From NCBI GenBank assembly GCA_029550685.1, contig JAKPGY010000091.1, forward strand, positions 38,495-102,494: a stretch of 64,000 bases of DNA. The letters run 5' to 3'. Shown here in pieces: positions 1 through 9,171 of the stretch. A program made the translations under genes and the position numbers. The notes under the pieces are model-generated. The model was given only the letters and a program-made list of their open reading frames with translations, did no database searches and was not told the DNA's origin. This DNA is from Bacillota bacterium (GTDB lineage Bacteria > Bacillota > Syntrophomonadia > Syntrophomonadales > Syntrophomonadaceae). Numbering within the stretch: the first letter of the stretch is position 1; each line of letters starts with the position of its first letter.

Positions 1-1436
<1,436 letters not shown>

Positions 1437-1462
1437 GGCCAGCCAATTAACAGCAAATAAAA

Positions 1463-1487
1463 AGGGCAGTATCTGCGATACTGCCCT
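1463..1487. terminator. Hairpin between convergent genes, copy 1
   Basis: A 10-bp stem (AGGGCAGTAT / ATACTGCCCT) lies between pyrG and the convergent CoA-transferase gene. Read on the minus strand it is followed by a T-rich run, so it can terminate the CoA-transferase transcript. The same 25 bases recur at 1642-1666. Confidence 0.7.
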
Positions 1488-1513
1488 CAGACTGTCTAAG
1501 AAGTCCATTTAAA

Positions 1514-1605
1514 GAGATCGCCACGTCGCTACGCTCCTCGCGATGACAGAACCGAAAGCCACCGTTTGGGTCATTGCGAGCCCCTGAAAGGGGCGTGGCA
1601 ATCTC
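1514..1605. repeat. REP-like palindromic element
   Basis: Two arms of about 35 bases, GAGATCGCCACG...CGCGATGAC and GTCATTGCGAG...CGTGGCAATCTC, form a large imperfect inverted repeat with no coding content. The same arm sequences recur at 12664-12694, 13118-13143 and 13170-13274. It sits between two identical terminator-like hairpins in the gap between convergent genes. Confidence 0.75.
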
Positions 1606-1641
1606 AAATATCCAACTTCTAATAGCTTTTTTGACACGCTG

Positions 1642-1666
1642 AGGGCAGTATCTGCGATACTGCCCT
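1642..1666. terminator. Hairpin between convergent genes, copy 2
   Basis: Identical 25-base hairpin to the one at 1463-1487. On the plus strand it is followed by AAAGTTTTCTG, a weak T-tract, so it may terminate pyrG readthrough. The duplication on both sides of the REP-like element is unusual. Confidence 0.55.
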
Positions 1667-1678
1667 AAAGTTTTCTGT

Positions 1679-3046
1679 TTAGAAAGGTATGCGGTTGGTG
1701 CGCGACCAGATTTTCATTTCCTTAGCGGCGGCCAACAGTTCATCGCGGAAATCGGGATGGGCCAAATTTATCAAGGCTTCTGCTCGTCCCCAAACAGACG
1801 TAGCCTTTAGGTTGGCTTTGCCATATTCGGTTACTACCCAATGCACCTGGGTACGAGGTACCGTAACCACTGCACCCGGAGTCAGCATAGGACGAATTCG
1901 GGAATGAATCTTGCCTTGTTTGTCCTTATAGGTAGAGGAGAAGGCAAGAAAAGCCTTGCCGCCTTTGGAATGGAAAGCACCCACCACAAAATCCAGCTGG
2001 CCTCCAGTTCCTGAGATTTGCCGCAGACCGGAAGTTTCTGAGCAGACCTGGGACAGCAGGTCTATCTCGAGAATGTTATTAATGGCGACCACATTATCGT
2101 GCATGGCCACCCGGTAGGGATCATTAGTGTAGTTTACAGTGCAGGAGGCTACCCGGGGATTGCGATCCAGAAAATCATAGGTATCCTGGGTACCTAGGCA
2201 GAAGGAGTAGGTACTCTTGTTTATATCATAGGCTTTTTTAGCATTGGTTACTTTGCCGGTTTCATACATACGCACGAAGGCATCACAGAACATTTCACTC
2301 TGAATACCCAGGTCCTTCAAATCTGACTCGGCAAGCAGGTTGCCGATAAGGTTAGGCATAGCGCCTATACCCAGCTGAATCATCGCTCCGTCCCCAATTT
2401 CCTCCATTATATATTCCGCAATTTTACGGTCCTCGGGAGATGGATCTGGGGGTGGCGGTGTAGTAAAGATGGGAGTATTAGATCCCTCAATGATATAATC
2501 AATCTCGCTTATATGTACGTATTCGTCATTACCGCCCAAGCATACGGGCATGTTCTCATTTACTTCTACAATAGCTATTTTAGCATTCAAGGCTAATCCT
2601 CGATTATGAGAGTTGGCCAGCCCGAAATTGAAGCAGCCATGTTTATCCATAGGAGCTACCTGGCAAACCCATACATCAGGCCAAAGATGGGAGAAATCCG
2701 GGTTGTAAGCTAACAAAGTGGCTTCATGATAATTAAAGGGATTATGAACTGCCAAACCCATATCGCAGGCCTTGCGATCCAATAAAGTGAAATACCAGCT
2801 AAAATATTGAAAGGTTTTTTGCTCAGGATCGTTTTTAATAACTTCGGGAATAGGTAAAATTGATCCAGTGCCACGGATAGCCACGTTTTCCAGTCCATCC
2901 CCGGCACGTTTTCCCAGAGCAGCATCAAAATCAACTGGTTTGGTAGCGAACATGCCATAGTCAATAATAGAATTTGATTGAACCAGTTGGGCTGCTTTTT
3001 CAGCAGTAATTAGTTTGCTTTTGTATTCCTCCAAATAACTTCTCAA
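1679..3046 (-). CDS. Acetyl-CoA hydrolase/CoA-transferase family protein
   Basis: Probable acyl-CoA:carboxylate CoA-transferase of the 4-hydroxybutyrate/butyryl-CoA:acetate type, 455 aa. It would move CoA between short-chain acids, for example activating butyrate with acetyl-CoA. The C-terminal half shows the family pattern NNILEIDL (Glu327 is the likely catalytic glutamate that forms the CoA thioester) and the glycine loop SGTGGQLDF (345-353). The TTG start follows the strong AGGGGGG site on the minus strand. The gene is monocistronic, convergent with pyrG, and absent from the equivalent Bacillus interval. Substrate cannot be read from sequence: acetate, propionate, butyrate or 4-hydroxybutyrate are all possible. 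Confidence 0.85.
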   Translation of the reverse strand: MRSYLEEYKSKLITAEKAAQLVQSNSIIDYGMFATKPVDFDAALGKRAGDGLENVAIRGTGSILPIPEVIKNDPEQKTFQYFSWYFTLLDRKACDMGLAVHNPFNYHEATLLAYNPDFSHLWPDVWVCQVAPMDKHGCFNFGLANSHNRGLALNAKIAIVEVNENMPVCLGGNDEYVHISEIDYIIEGSNTPIFTTPPPPDPSPEDRKIAEYIMEEIGDGAMIQLGIGAMPNLIGNLLAESDLKDLGIQSEMFCDAFVRMYETGKVTNAKKAYDINKSTYSFCLGTQDTYDFLDRNPRVASCTVNYTNDPYRVAMHDNVVAINNILEIDLLSQVCSETSGLRQISGTGGQLDFVVGAFHSKGGKAFLAFSSTYKDKQGKIHSRIRPMLTPGAVVTVPRTQVHWVVTEYGKANLKATSVWGRAEALINLAHPDFRDELLAAAKEMKIWSRTNRIPF

Positions 3047-3354
3047 TATTAACCCCCCCTAAAACTTTCCTTACCCCAAGTCGAGTAATAATTACCCATA
3101 ACTACCGTTGTTTTTGTATATATTAGAATATTCGCACAAAAAATATATAATCCTCTCACGTAGCTAAATTCGGAAAATTAAGAATTTTAACAACATATTT
3201 TGCGGTTTAAAGGCTGATTTAGGCAACCCTGGCTTTATTCAGTAATAATTATTTGCTGCCGGGCAGGCATTTGGCGGGATAGTGACGAAAAGAATCATGG
3301 ATAAGACCAAAATAGGCGATACTAGCTGACAAAACCCTAACAAAGGAGACAGTG
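3047..3354. other. Divergent intergenic region
   Basis: About 308 bases between the divergent CoA-transferase and FemAB genes, very AT-rich around 3100-3200, so promoters for both directions are expected. No -35/-10 pair stands out and no coding sequence or stable hairpin was found. Confidence 0.5.
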
Positions 3355-4425
3355 ATGTTTACCACCCGGATTATCGATAAGAATGAAAAGGACCGTTATA
3401 ATCGTTTTGTCGCCACTCACCCCCAGGGCCACTTCTTGCAGTTGTGGGAATGGGGACAGGTTAAACAAGGCATGGGATGGGAGAAGCTGCCTCTTATACT
3501 GGAGGAAGATGGAGAAATCAGAGCCTCTCTGCTGATTCTAAAACGTCCTCTGCCGGTACCTGGTTTGAAAAAATGTATCTTTTACTCTCCCCGTGGGCCG
3601 GTGGTAGATCTGGAAAGTGAAGAGTTATGCCGGGCTTTGTTTGACGGGGCGGCCCGCGTGGCCAAAGATCATGGAGCTATCTTTTTGAAAATTGATCCTG
3701 ATGTAGATCATCGCCAGACAGGATTTGCTGAAATACTAAGCCGCCTAGGATTTCGCAAAAACGAAACCGGCCTTGATTTTGAAGGAGTTCAGCCCCGGTT
3801 TGTCTTTCGCTTGGATATTACCCCTTCGGAAACAGTTTTACTGGAAAACATGCACCAAAAATGGCGTTACAATATTCGCTTGGCCTCTCGTAAGGGGGTA
3901 GTTATTCGCCAGGCGGAAAGCAAGGAGGATTTGCGAACCTTTTACGATATCCTCCTGGAAACTGCCCAGCGTGACAAGTTTTTAATCCGCGGCTATGAGT
4001 ATTTTGAATGGATCTGGGAGTACATGGTGCTAAATGGGTACGGCCAGATTTTTATAGCTGAATATGAAGGCCAGGCTATAGCTGCTACTCTGGCTATGAT
4101 TTTAGGAGACAAGGCTTGGTACCTGTATGGGGCCTCCAGCAATGAACATCGCAATGTCATGCCGAACTATCTGATACAGTGGGAAATGATCCGCTGGGCC
4201 AAACAACAGGGATGTAGTATATACGATTTCCGCGGGGTATCCGGGGACCTGGATGAAAATAATCCCCTATATGGTTTGTACCGGTTCAAAAAGGGATTTG
4301 GCGGGGAGTTTACGGAATTTGTCGGGGAATATGACCAGGTTTATTCGCCCCTTTTTGACTGGTTGTGGTCTCGTGTACTGCCCGTTTACATGAAACTGCG
4401 GCATAGAAAGGGAGCAGGTGATTAA
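3355..4425 (+). CDS. FemAB-family peptidoglycan aminoacyltransferase
   Basis: Likely aminoacyl-tRNA-dependent ligase that adds an amino acid to the peptidoglycan stem or cross-bridge (FemX/MurM type), acting on lipid-linked precursors in the cytoplasm. About 356 aa, with the family's two GNAT-like halves: HFLQLWEWGQVKQ near the N-terminus and WYLYGASS...MPNYLIQWEMIRWAKQ with YDFRGVSGD in the second half. GGAG lies 6 bases before the ATG at 3355, which is preferred over an in-frame GTG at 3352. Its stop overlaps the start of the racemase gene (TAATG), so the two are translationally coupled, fitting a shared wall-modification role. The added amino acid is unknown. Confidence 0.85.
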   Translation: MFTTRIIDKNEKDRYNRFVATHPQGHFLQLWEWGQVKQGMGWEKLPLILEEDGEIRASLLILKRPLPVPGLKKCIFYSPRGPVVDLESEELCRALFDGAARVAKDHGAIFLKIDPDVDHRQTGFAEILSRLGFRKNETGLDFEGVQPRFVFRLDITPSETVLLENMHQKWRYNIRLASRKGVVIRQAESKEDLRTFYDILLETAQRDKFLIRGYEYFEWIWEYMVLNGYGQIFIAEYEGQAIAATLAMILGDKAWYLYGASSNEHRNVMPNYLIQWEMIRWAKQQGCSIYDFRGVSGDLDENNPLYGLYRFKKGFGGEFTEFVGEYDQVYSPLFDWLWSRVLPVYMKLRHRKGAGD

Positions 4426-5633
4426 TGACAGCAGATGGCTGGGCTGACAAATGGATCGAAATCGATGTGGATGATATCCGCTGGAATTTGGAACAGGTTC
4501 GCTCCTGTCTGCAGGAAGGAGTTCGTTTAATTGCTGTAGTAAAAGCTAATGCCTATGGACATGGAGCACCTGAAGTAGCCCGCATTCTTTACCAGCAAGG
4601 GGTTGACTTTTTTGCGGTAAGTTATCTTAAAGAAGCTCTGGCTTTAAGGCACAGTGGTCTGCGGGGCAGTATCTTGCTGCTGACCCCGCTTATTACTGAA
4701 GATCAAGTACAAGAAGCTCTGGAAAACCACATTACCCTAAGTATTACCTCGTTACCGGAGGCAGAATTAATTGATAAAGTAAGCCGCTTATCAAAGCGAA
4801 TAGCTACCGTTCATCTCAAAGTTGACACTGGATTAGGACGTTTCGGTATGGATCTGGAACAGGCCTTGCAATGCTGTGAGGCATTGAATCGAAATTCCAA
4901 CATATATATTGAAGGAATATATACACATATGGCAGAAGGAGCTGCACGTAATACCCGTTATACCCTAAACCAGTTTAAGCGATTTAGGGAAGTGATTAAC
5001 CAGCTGCAAGACCGGGGATATCATATTCCCATCTGTCACTGCGCTAACAGTGCTGTACTTCTCAATTATCCCCATATGCAGCTGGATGCGGTGAGAGTAG
5101 GCACCCTTCTTTCCGGGCAGCATCCGGTGGGAAAAATTAGTCACCGCTTGGAATTGCGAGATCCCTATCGCTTCAAATGCCGGATTATATCTGTACGGAA
5201 CCTGAAAAAAGGCAGCTATCTTGGGTATAACCGGACCTACCGGTTGAAGCATGCGGCTAAAGTAGCGGTCCTTCCGGTTGGATACCACGATGGGTTGGCA
5301 CTGGCAGTAGATAACCGTCCATCAGGATTAGTCGACCTGCTTAAAGTTCTGGCCAAGACTGTACTCAACTATTTCCATTTTCCTCGTCTGCAGATGAAGG
5401 TGTCTTATAAGGGCCACCTATATCCAGTTCGCGGCAAGGTATTTATGCAGATGTGCCTGGTAGAGCTGCCGGTGGATTTGGAGGTCCAGGTGGGAGATGA
5501 AGTGGAAGTGCCCATCAGGAAAACTTTAGCTCTGGGCAGTCTAATGCGTCTTTATGTACGGGAAGGTAAAGCAGGCAAGGTTGATAACGATCAGTATGTA
5601 TCCTATGTGGTGGAGGAGGAATTTAATGAATAA
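4425..5633 (+). CDS. alr: Alanine-racemase-family PLP enzyme, divergent
   Basis: Fold-III PLP racemase, 402 aa; alanine racemase supplies D-Ala for peptidoglycan. PLP-binding lysine is Lys40 in AVVKANAYGHG. The second-base tyrosine is probably Tyr268 in LGYNRTY, followed by VLPVGYHDG. Several usual features are altered. The RPG...YG stretch reads RVGTLLSGQ. The MD motif near the C-terminus reads MQMC (341-344). About 35 residues between 296 and 333 (NRPSGLVDLLKV onward) replace a shorter segment. Substrate specificity may therefore differ from alanine, or this may be a second paralogue. It overlaps the FemAB gene before it and sppA after it, forming a compact operon. Confidence 0.8.
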   Translation: MTADGWADKWIEIDVDDIRWNLEQVRSCLQEGVRLIAVVKANAYGHGAPEVARILYQQGVDFFAVSYLKEALALRHSGLRGSILLLTPLITEDQVQEALENHITLSITSLPEAELIDKVSRLSKRIATVHLKVDTGLGRFGMDLEQALQCCEALNRNSNIYIEGIYTHMAEGAARNTRYTLNQFKRFREVINQLQDRGYHIPICHCANSAVLLNYPHMQLDAVRVGTLLSGQHPVGKISHRLELRDPYRFKCRIISVRNLKKGSYLGYNRTYRLKHAAKVAVLPVGYHDGLALAVDNRPSGLVDLLKVLAKTVLNYFHFPRLQMKVSYKGHLYPVRGKVFMQMCLVELPVDLEVQVGDEVEVPIRKTLALGSLMRLYVREGKAGKVDNDQYVSYVVEEEFNE

Positions 5634-6531
5634 AAAACTGGTGGTTGGTATTCTGGTAGTATTTTTAGCCGTTATGACCATTCTGTCCCTGCAAGGGATA
5701 ACCAATGCTGGTAGTGGGAGAAAACTTATGGGTAGTTCTGTCATAGGAGTAATAGAGATAAACGGTGTTATCAGCGGTGAAGCTGGCGGAGGACTGGTGA
5801 GCGGGTATTCAGCTAATGCCATGGATATTATGGAGAGTATCCGGCAGGCTCGTGAAAGAGAGGACATCAAAGTAGTGGTGTTGCGTATAGACAGTCCGGG
5901 GGGCAGTGCCGTTGCCTCCCAGGAAATTGCCCGGGAGTTAGACCGCCTGCGGGAAGAGGGCAAAAAGGTGATCACTTCCATGGGTGATACATGTACTTCC
6001 GGGGGTTACTGGATTGCCTGCAGCAGCGACTATATCATGGCCAATGGGGCTACTCTGACCGGCAGTATTGGGGTGATTATGCAGTTAAGCAATCTGGAAG
6101 GTTTGTATGAAAAGCTGGGGATTAAAGAAGAGGTTATTAAAAGCGGCAAGCATAAGGATATGGGCTCCGCTACTCGTGATCTTACCGAAGAAGAACGTCA
6201 ATTGCTGGAGGACATAGTAGGTGATTCTTATGATCAATTCCTGGATCAGGTCCTGAAAGGCCGCGCTGGGAAAATCACCCAGGAAAAACTGTTGGAAGTG
6301 GCGGATGGACGTATTATTTCCGGCCGGCAGGCTTTAGAGCTGGGACTGGTCGATGGGATTGGCAATTATTATGATGCCCTGGCTCAAGCCCGTAAGTCAG
6401 CCGGGTTATCAGAAGACAGCCCGGTCGAAATATTGAATGGAACCGGTTTTTGGAAAAGCCTGGGCCTTGGTGTCCTAGCAGAACTGTCAGAACAGGTTCC
6501 AGGCCATTTCATGGAGCTGCGCTACCAGTAA
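5626..6531 (+). CDS. sppA: Signal peptide peptidase SppA
   Basis: Membrane serine protease of family S49 that degrades leftover signal peptides, 301 aa. An N-terminal membrane segment (KKLVVGILVVFLAVMTIL) precedes the catalytic domain. Ser125 in CTSGGYW is the likely nucleophile and Lys177 in SGKHKDMGS the general base. The oligomerisation/substrate motif SPGGS is at about 90-94. GGAGGA precedes the ATG by 5 to 6 bases, so longer upstream in-frame starts inside the racemase gene are rejected. The first bases overlap the end of alr. Confidence 0.92.
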   Translation: MNKKLVVGILVVFLAVMTILSLQGITNAGSGRKLMGSSVIGVIEINGVISGEAGGGLVSGYSANAMDIMESIRQAREREDIKVVVLRIDSPGGSAVASQEIARELDRLREEGKKVITSMGDTCTSGGYWIACSSDYIMANGATLTGSIGVIMQLSNLEGLYEKLGIKEEVIKSGKHKDMGSATRDLTEEERQLLEDIVGDSYDQFLDQVLKGRAGKITQEKLLEVADGRIISGRQALELGLVDGIGNYYDALAQARKSAGLSEDSPVEILNGTGFWKSLGLGVLAELSEQVPGHFMELRYQ

Positions 6532-6550
6532 TGATTAGGGAGGAGTTTGT

Positions 6551-7123
6551 TTGTCTGTTACGGAATCAATTTATGGGGTGCTTTTCGAACCGGTGACCAC
6601 TTTGCGTACTTTGGCGGTCCAGAAACCCTATGGCAGAGCTCTGCTGATTTTTTTGGCCGTAACCCTGCTCAGCCTCATTTTTGAACAGGCTTTAATGGTT
6701 TACAATGACAATGAAGCTCTGGAAATACTTCCTGCCAATGCGGTATGGATGTTTAACATCTTGGGAACATTCCTGTCAGTCCTGCTGCTGCTGGTAATAA
6801 GCGGGTTATTATCGTTAATTAGCGAGATAATTTACGGCAAATTCAATGCCGGCGGGATACTGGTAACCTTATGCTATGCATCAGTCCCCGGTATTTTAGG
6901 GCCCCCGATCCATTATGCTTTTTCCCTGGCTGGACAGGAGTGGCTGGGGTCGATATTAGCGTTATTGGCTATGGTGTGGGTCCTGATATTACAAGTAATA
7001 GGCGTAAGAGAATCCCTACAGGTTACAACTGGCCAAGCGATTCTGATTATGGTGTTACCAGGCCTGTTTACATTAATAATGATCACAAGTTTGGTGGTTG
7101 TGGTGTTGTCAGGTATGAATTAA
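6551..7123 (+). CDS. Yip1-domain membrane protein
   Basis: Integral membrane protein of 190 aa with about five hydrophobic segments (for example LLIFLAVTLLSLIF, LSVLLLLVISGLL, ILALLAMVWVLIL, ILIMVLPGLFTLIM). The arrangement and the N-terminal GVLFEPVTTLRTL pattern match bacterial Yip1 family proteins, whose function is unknown. The TTG start has GGGAGGA seven bases upstream. It follows sppA by about 20 bases and is probably the last gene of the FemAB-alr-sppA operon. Confidence 0.75.
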   Translation: MSVTESIYGVLFEPVTTLRTLAVQKPYGRALLIFLAVTLLSLIFEQALMVYNDNEALEILPANAVWMFNILGTFLSVLLLLVISGLLSLISEIIYGKFNAGGILVTLCYASVPGILGPPIHYAFSLAGQEWLGSILALLAMVWVLILQVIGVRESLQVTTGQAILIMVLPGLFTLIMITSLVVVVLSGMN

Positions 7124-7143
7124 CCAAAATTTTCCTGCGAAAG

Positions 7144-7171
7144 GCAGGATATAGTTTTCGCTCTGCCGAAT
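7144..7171 (+). promoter_or_regulatory. Sigma-H promoter of spo0F
   Basis: GCAGGATAT, 12 bases, then GCCGAAT fits the Bacillus sigma-H consensus (RnAGGAwWW, N11-12, RnnGAAT) at every defined position. It lies about 36 bases upstream of the spo0F start. Bacillus spo0F is known to use a sigma-H promoter, and sigH itself is in this window. A small hairpin (CCTGC/GCAGG) overlaps its upstream edge. Confidence 0.8.
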
Positions 7172-7206
7172 TAGGTATGGGGAAACCGATCCTGGGGGGG
7201 AGTAGT

Positions 7207-7578
7207 ATGCCTAATAAAATTCTTATTGTTGACGATCAAAAAGGAGTACGACGTCTTCTAGAGGAATTGTTTAAGAAGGAAGGGTGGAGCGTATACATCG
7301 CCTCAGATGGTTTGGAAGCCATCAATATGGTGCAAGAAATTATTCCCGATATTGTCCTGATGGATATGAAAATGCCCAATATGAACGGGCTGGAATCCTC
7401 AACATTAATTCTGAAACAATTTCCGGACATGATAATAATTATGATGACCGCTTACGGGGAAATGGATGTGGTTAAAAAAGCCCTGGAGGCGGGTGTTAAA
7501 CGGTGTATAACCAAGCCTTTTGATATTTTAAGCCTGCGGGATCTGGTAAATGAATTAGTTATGGATAAGGTGTCGTAA
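7207..7578 (+). CDS. spo0F: Sporulation phosphorelay response regulator Spo0F
   Basis: Single-domain receiver of 123 aa with no output domain. In Bacillus it takes phosphate from sporulation kinases and passes it to Spo0B/Spo0A. The acidic pair is Asp9-Asp10 (ILIVDDQ), the phospho-acceptor is Asp53 (VLMDMKMP), and the conserved MTAYGE and TKPFD motifs supply the Thr and Lys. The ATG at 7207 has a GGGGGGAG site; a longer in-frame reading reaching back into the Yip1 gene is spurious. Position before fba matches Bacillus. Many Clostridia phosphorylate Spo0A directly, so the partner of this protein is not certain. Confidence 0.9.
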   Translation: MPNKILIVDDQKGVRRLLEELFKKEGWSVYIASDGLEAINMVQEIIPDIVLMDMKMPNMNGLESSTLILKQFPDMIIIMMTAYGEMDVVKKALEAGVKRCITKPFDILSLRDLVNELVMDKVS

Positions 7579-7599
7579 TAATACAAAGAGGTGAGAACA

Positions 7600-8454
7600 A
7601 TGCCATTAGTTTCCGTTCACGAACTACTGTCGAAGGCTGACCAAAAAGGATATGCGGTGGGAGCATTCAACGCCAATAATATGGAGATTGTTCAAGCTAT
7701 TGTCACCGCAGCAGAATTGGAAAAATCTCCAGTGATTATGCAGGCCAGTCAGGGTGCCATCAGCTACGCAGGCTTGGAGTATATCACCCAGATGGTGACC
7801 ATTGCTGCCCGGGAAGCTTCGGTTCCCGTTGCACTGCACTTGGATCACGGTACTGATTTTGACCAGGTAGTACGCTGTATCCGCAGCGGCTTTACTTCGG
7901 TAATGTATGATGGCAGCAAGCATCCGCTGGAAGAAAATATTGCGGTGACCAGGCAGGTTATCGCTATGGCCCGGCCTATTGGAGTATCGGTGGAGGCTGA
8001 ATTGGGTAAAATAGGAGGGACCGAGGATAATGTTCATGTAGATGAGCGGGAAGCCATGTTCACTGATCCGGAAGAAGCCCGCTATTTTGTAGAGCAAACC
8101 GGTGTGGACTGCCTGGCTATAGCCATCGGCACAGCTCACGGACGCTATAAGGGAGAACCCAAACTTGATTTTACCCGCCTAGAAAAAATCAGGAATCTGG
8201 TCAACATTCCCCTGGTCCTGCACGGTTCATCTGGCGTACCTGACGACGCGATTCGTCAGGCGATTCAGCTGGGGATTCGTAAAGTCAACATTGATACAAA
8301 CATCCGCGAGGCATTTGTCAATGAAATGCGCCGTGTTATCGAAGAAAAGCCCGGGGAAATTGACCCGCGCAAGATACTGGGACCGGCCCGCCAGGCTGCG
8401 GTAGAAATTATTCGTGAAAAGATCAGGGTGTTCGGCAGTTCTGGTCAAGCGTAA
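7600..8454 (+). CDS. fba: Class II fructose-bisphosphate aldolase
   Basis: Zinc-dependent aldolase interconverting fructose 1,6-bisphosphate with DHAP and glyceraldehyde 3-phosphate; gluconeogenic in an organism living on fatty acids. Length 284 aa, as in Bacillus FbaA. Zinc and catalytic motifs are HLDHGTDF, EAELGKIGG, GTAHGRYKG and LHGSSGVP; the C-terminus EFG-type ending appears as VFGSSGQA. AAAGAGGTG lies just before the ATG. It is the first of three sugar-phosphate genes (fba, tal, glpX) read in one direction. Confidence 0.96.
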   Translation: MPLVSVHELLSKADQKGYAVGAFNANNMEIVQAIVTAAELEKSPVIMQASQGAISYAGLEYITQMVTIAAREASVPVALHLDHGTDFDQVVRCIRSGFTSVMYDGSKHPLEENIAVTRQVIAMARPIGVSVEAELGKIGGTEDNVHVDEREAMFTDPEEARYFVEQTGVDCLAIAIGTAHGRYKGEPKLDFTRLEKIRNLVNIPLVLHGSSGVPDDAIRQAIQLGIRKVNIDTNIREAFVNEMRRVIEEKPGEIDPRKILGPARQAAVEIIREKIRVFGSSGQA

Positions 8455-8506
8455 AAAAACCATCTAATCCAGACAGCTTAAGGGAGGGAATAAAGGAGGT
8501 TTATCT

Positions 8507-9148
8507 TTGCGAATTTTTATTGACTCTGCTAATATAGATGAAGTAAAAGAGATTAATGAAATGGGGTTCCTGGCTGGGGTCACCACTAACCCCTCTCTGG
8601 TAGCTAAGGAAAAAAGGGATTACAGGGAAGTTATTCAGGAAATATGCAAAGTAGTAGATGGACCTATCAGCGCTGAAGTCATCTCCTTAGAGTATGAGGA
8701 AATGGTTCGTGAGGGAGAAGAGCTGGCTGCTATCCATCCCAATGTGGTAATCAAAATCCCTCTTACGGAAGCAGGGCTGAAGGCCATAAGTTCCCTAAAG
8801 AAAAAAGGAATCCCTACCAACGCCACTCTGATATTCTCCGCCAATCAGGCCTTGTTGGCTGCTCGAGCGGGAGCAGCCTATGTCAGTCCTTTCTTAGGTC
8901 GGGTCGATGATTACGGGAATGACGGATTGACCCTTTTGAGTGAAATACTCACCATTTTTGATCAGTATATGTTTCAAACAGAGGTAATTGCCGCCAGCAT
9001 TCGTCATCCCATGCATGTCGTGCAGGCAGCACTTCTGGGTTCTCATATAGCTACTGTTCCATACCAGGTTATTAAGCAAATGGTGAAACACCCTCTCACC
9101 GATGCTGGGATTGAAAAGTTTATGGCAGATTGGAAAAAGGCGTTTTAG
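8507..9148 (+). CDS. tal: Transaldolase / fructose-6-phosphate aldolase-like
   Basis: Small class I aldolase of the TalC/FSA subfamily, 213 aa. It forms a Schiff base on Lys83 in NVVIKIPLT; other motifs are [17 protein letters not shown] and [10 protein letters not shown]. Members act as transaldolases in the non-oxidative pentose phosphate route or as fructose-6-phosphate aldolases; placement equals Bacillus ywjH, a transaldolase. The TTG start is preceded by AAAGGAGG. It lies 52 bases after fba and 23 before glpX. Confidence 0.92.
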   Translation: MRIFIDSANIDEVKEINEMGFLAGVTTNPSLVAKEKRDYREVIQEICKVVDGPISAEVISLEYEEMVREGEELAAIHPNVVIKIPLTEAGLKAISSLKKKGIPTNATLIFSANQALLAARAGAAYVSPFLGRVDDYGNDGLTLLSEILTIFDQYMFQTEVIAASIRHPMHVVQAALLGSHIATVPYQVIKQMVKHPLTDAGIEKFMADWKKAF

Positions 9149-9171
9149 CTTGAAACAGGGGAGGTCTAAAG

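Noticed and set aside
6871..7206. Long N-terminal extension of Spo0F
   Set aside because: It is out of frame with, and inside, the Yip1 gene; the receiver domain begins exactly at the ATG with a strong ribosome site.
7628..7634. TGTCGAA, an apparent Spo0A box
   Set aside because: It lies within the fba coding region and a 7-mer is expected by chance several times in a window of this size.
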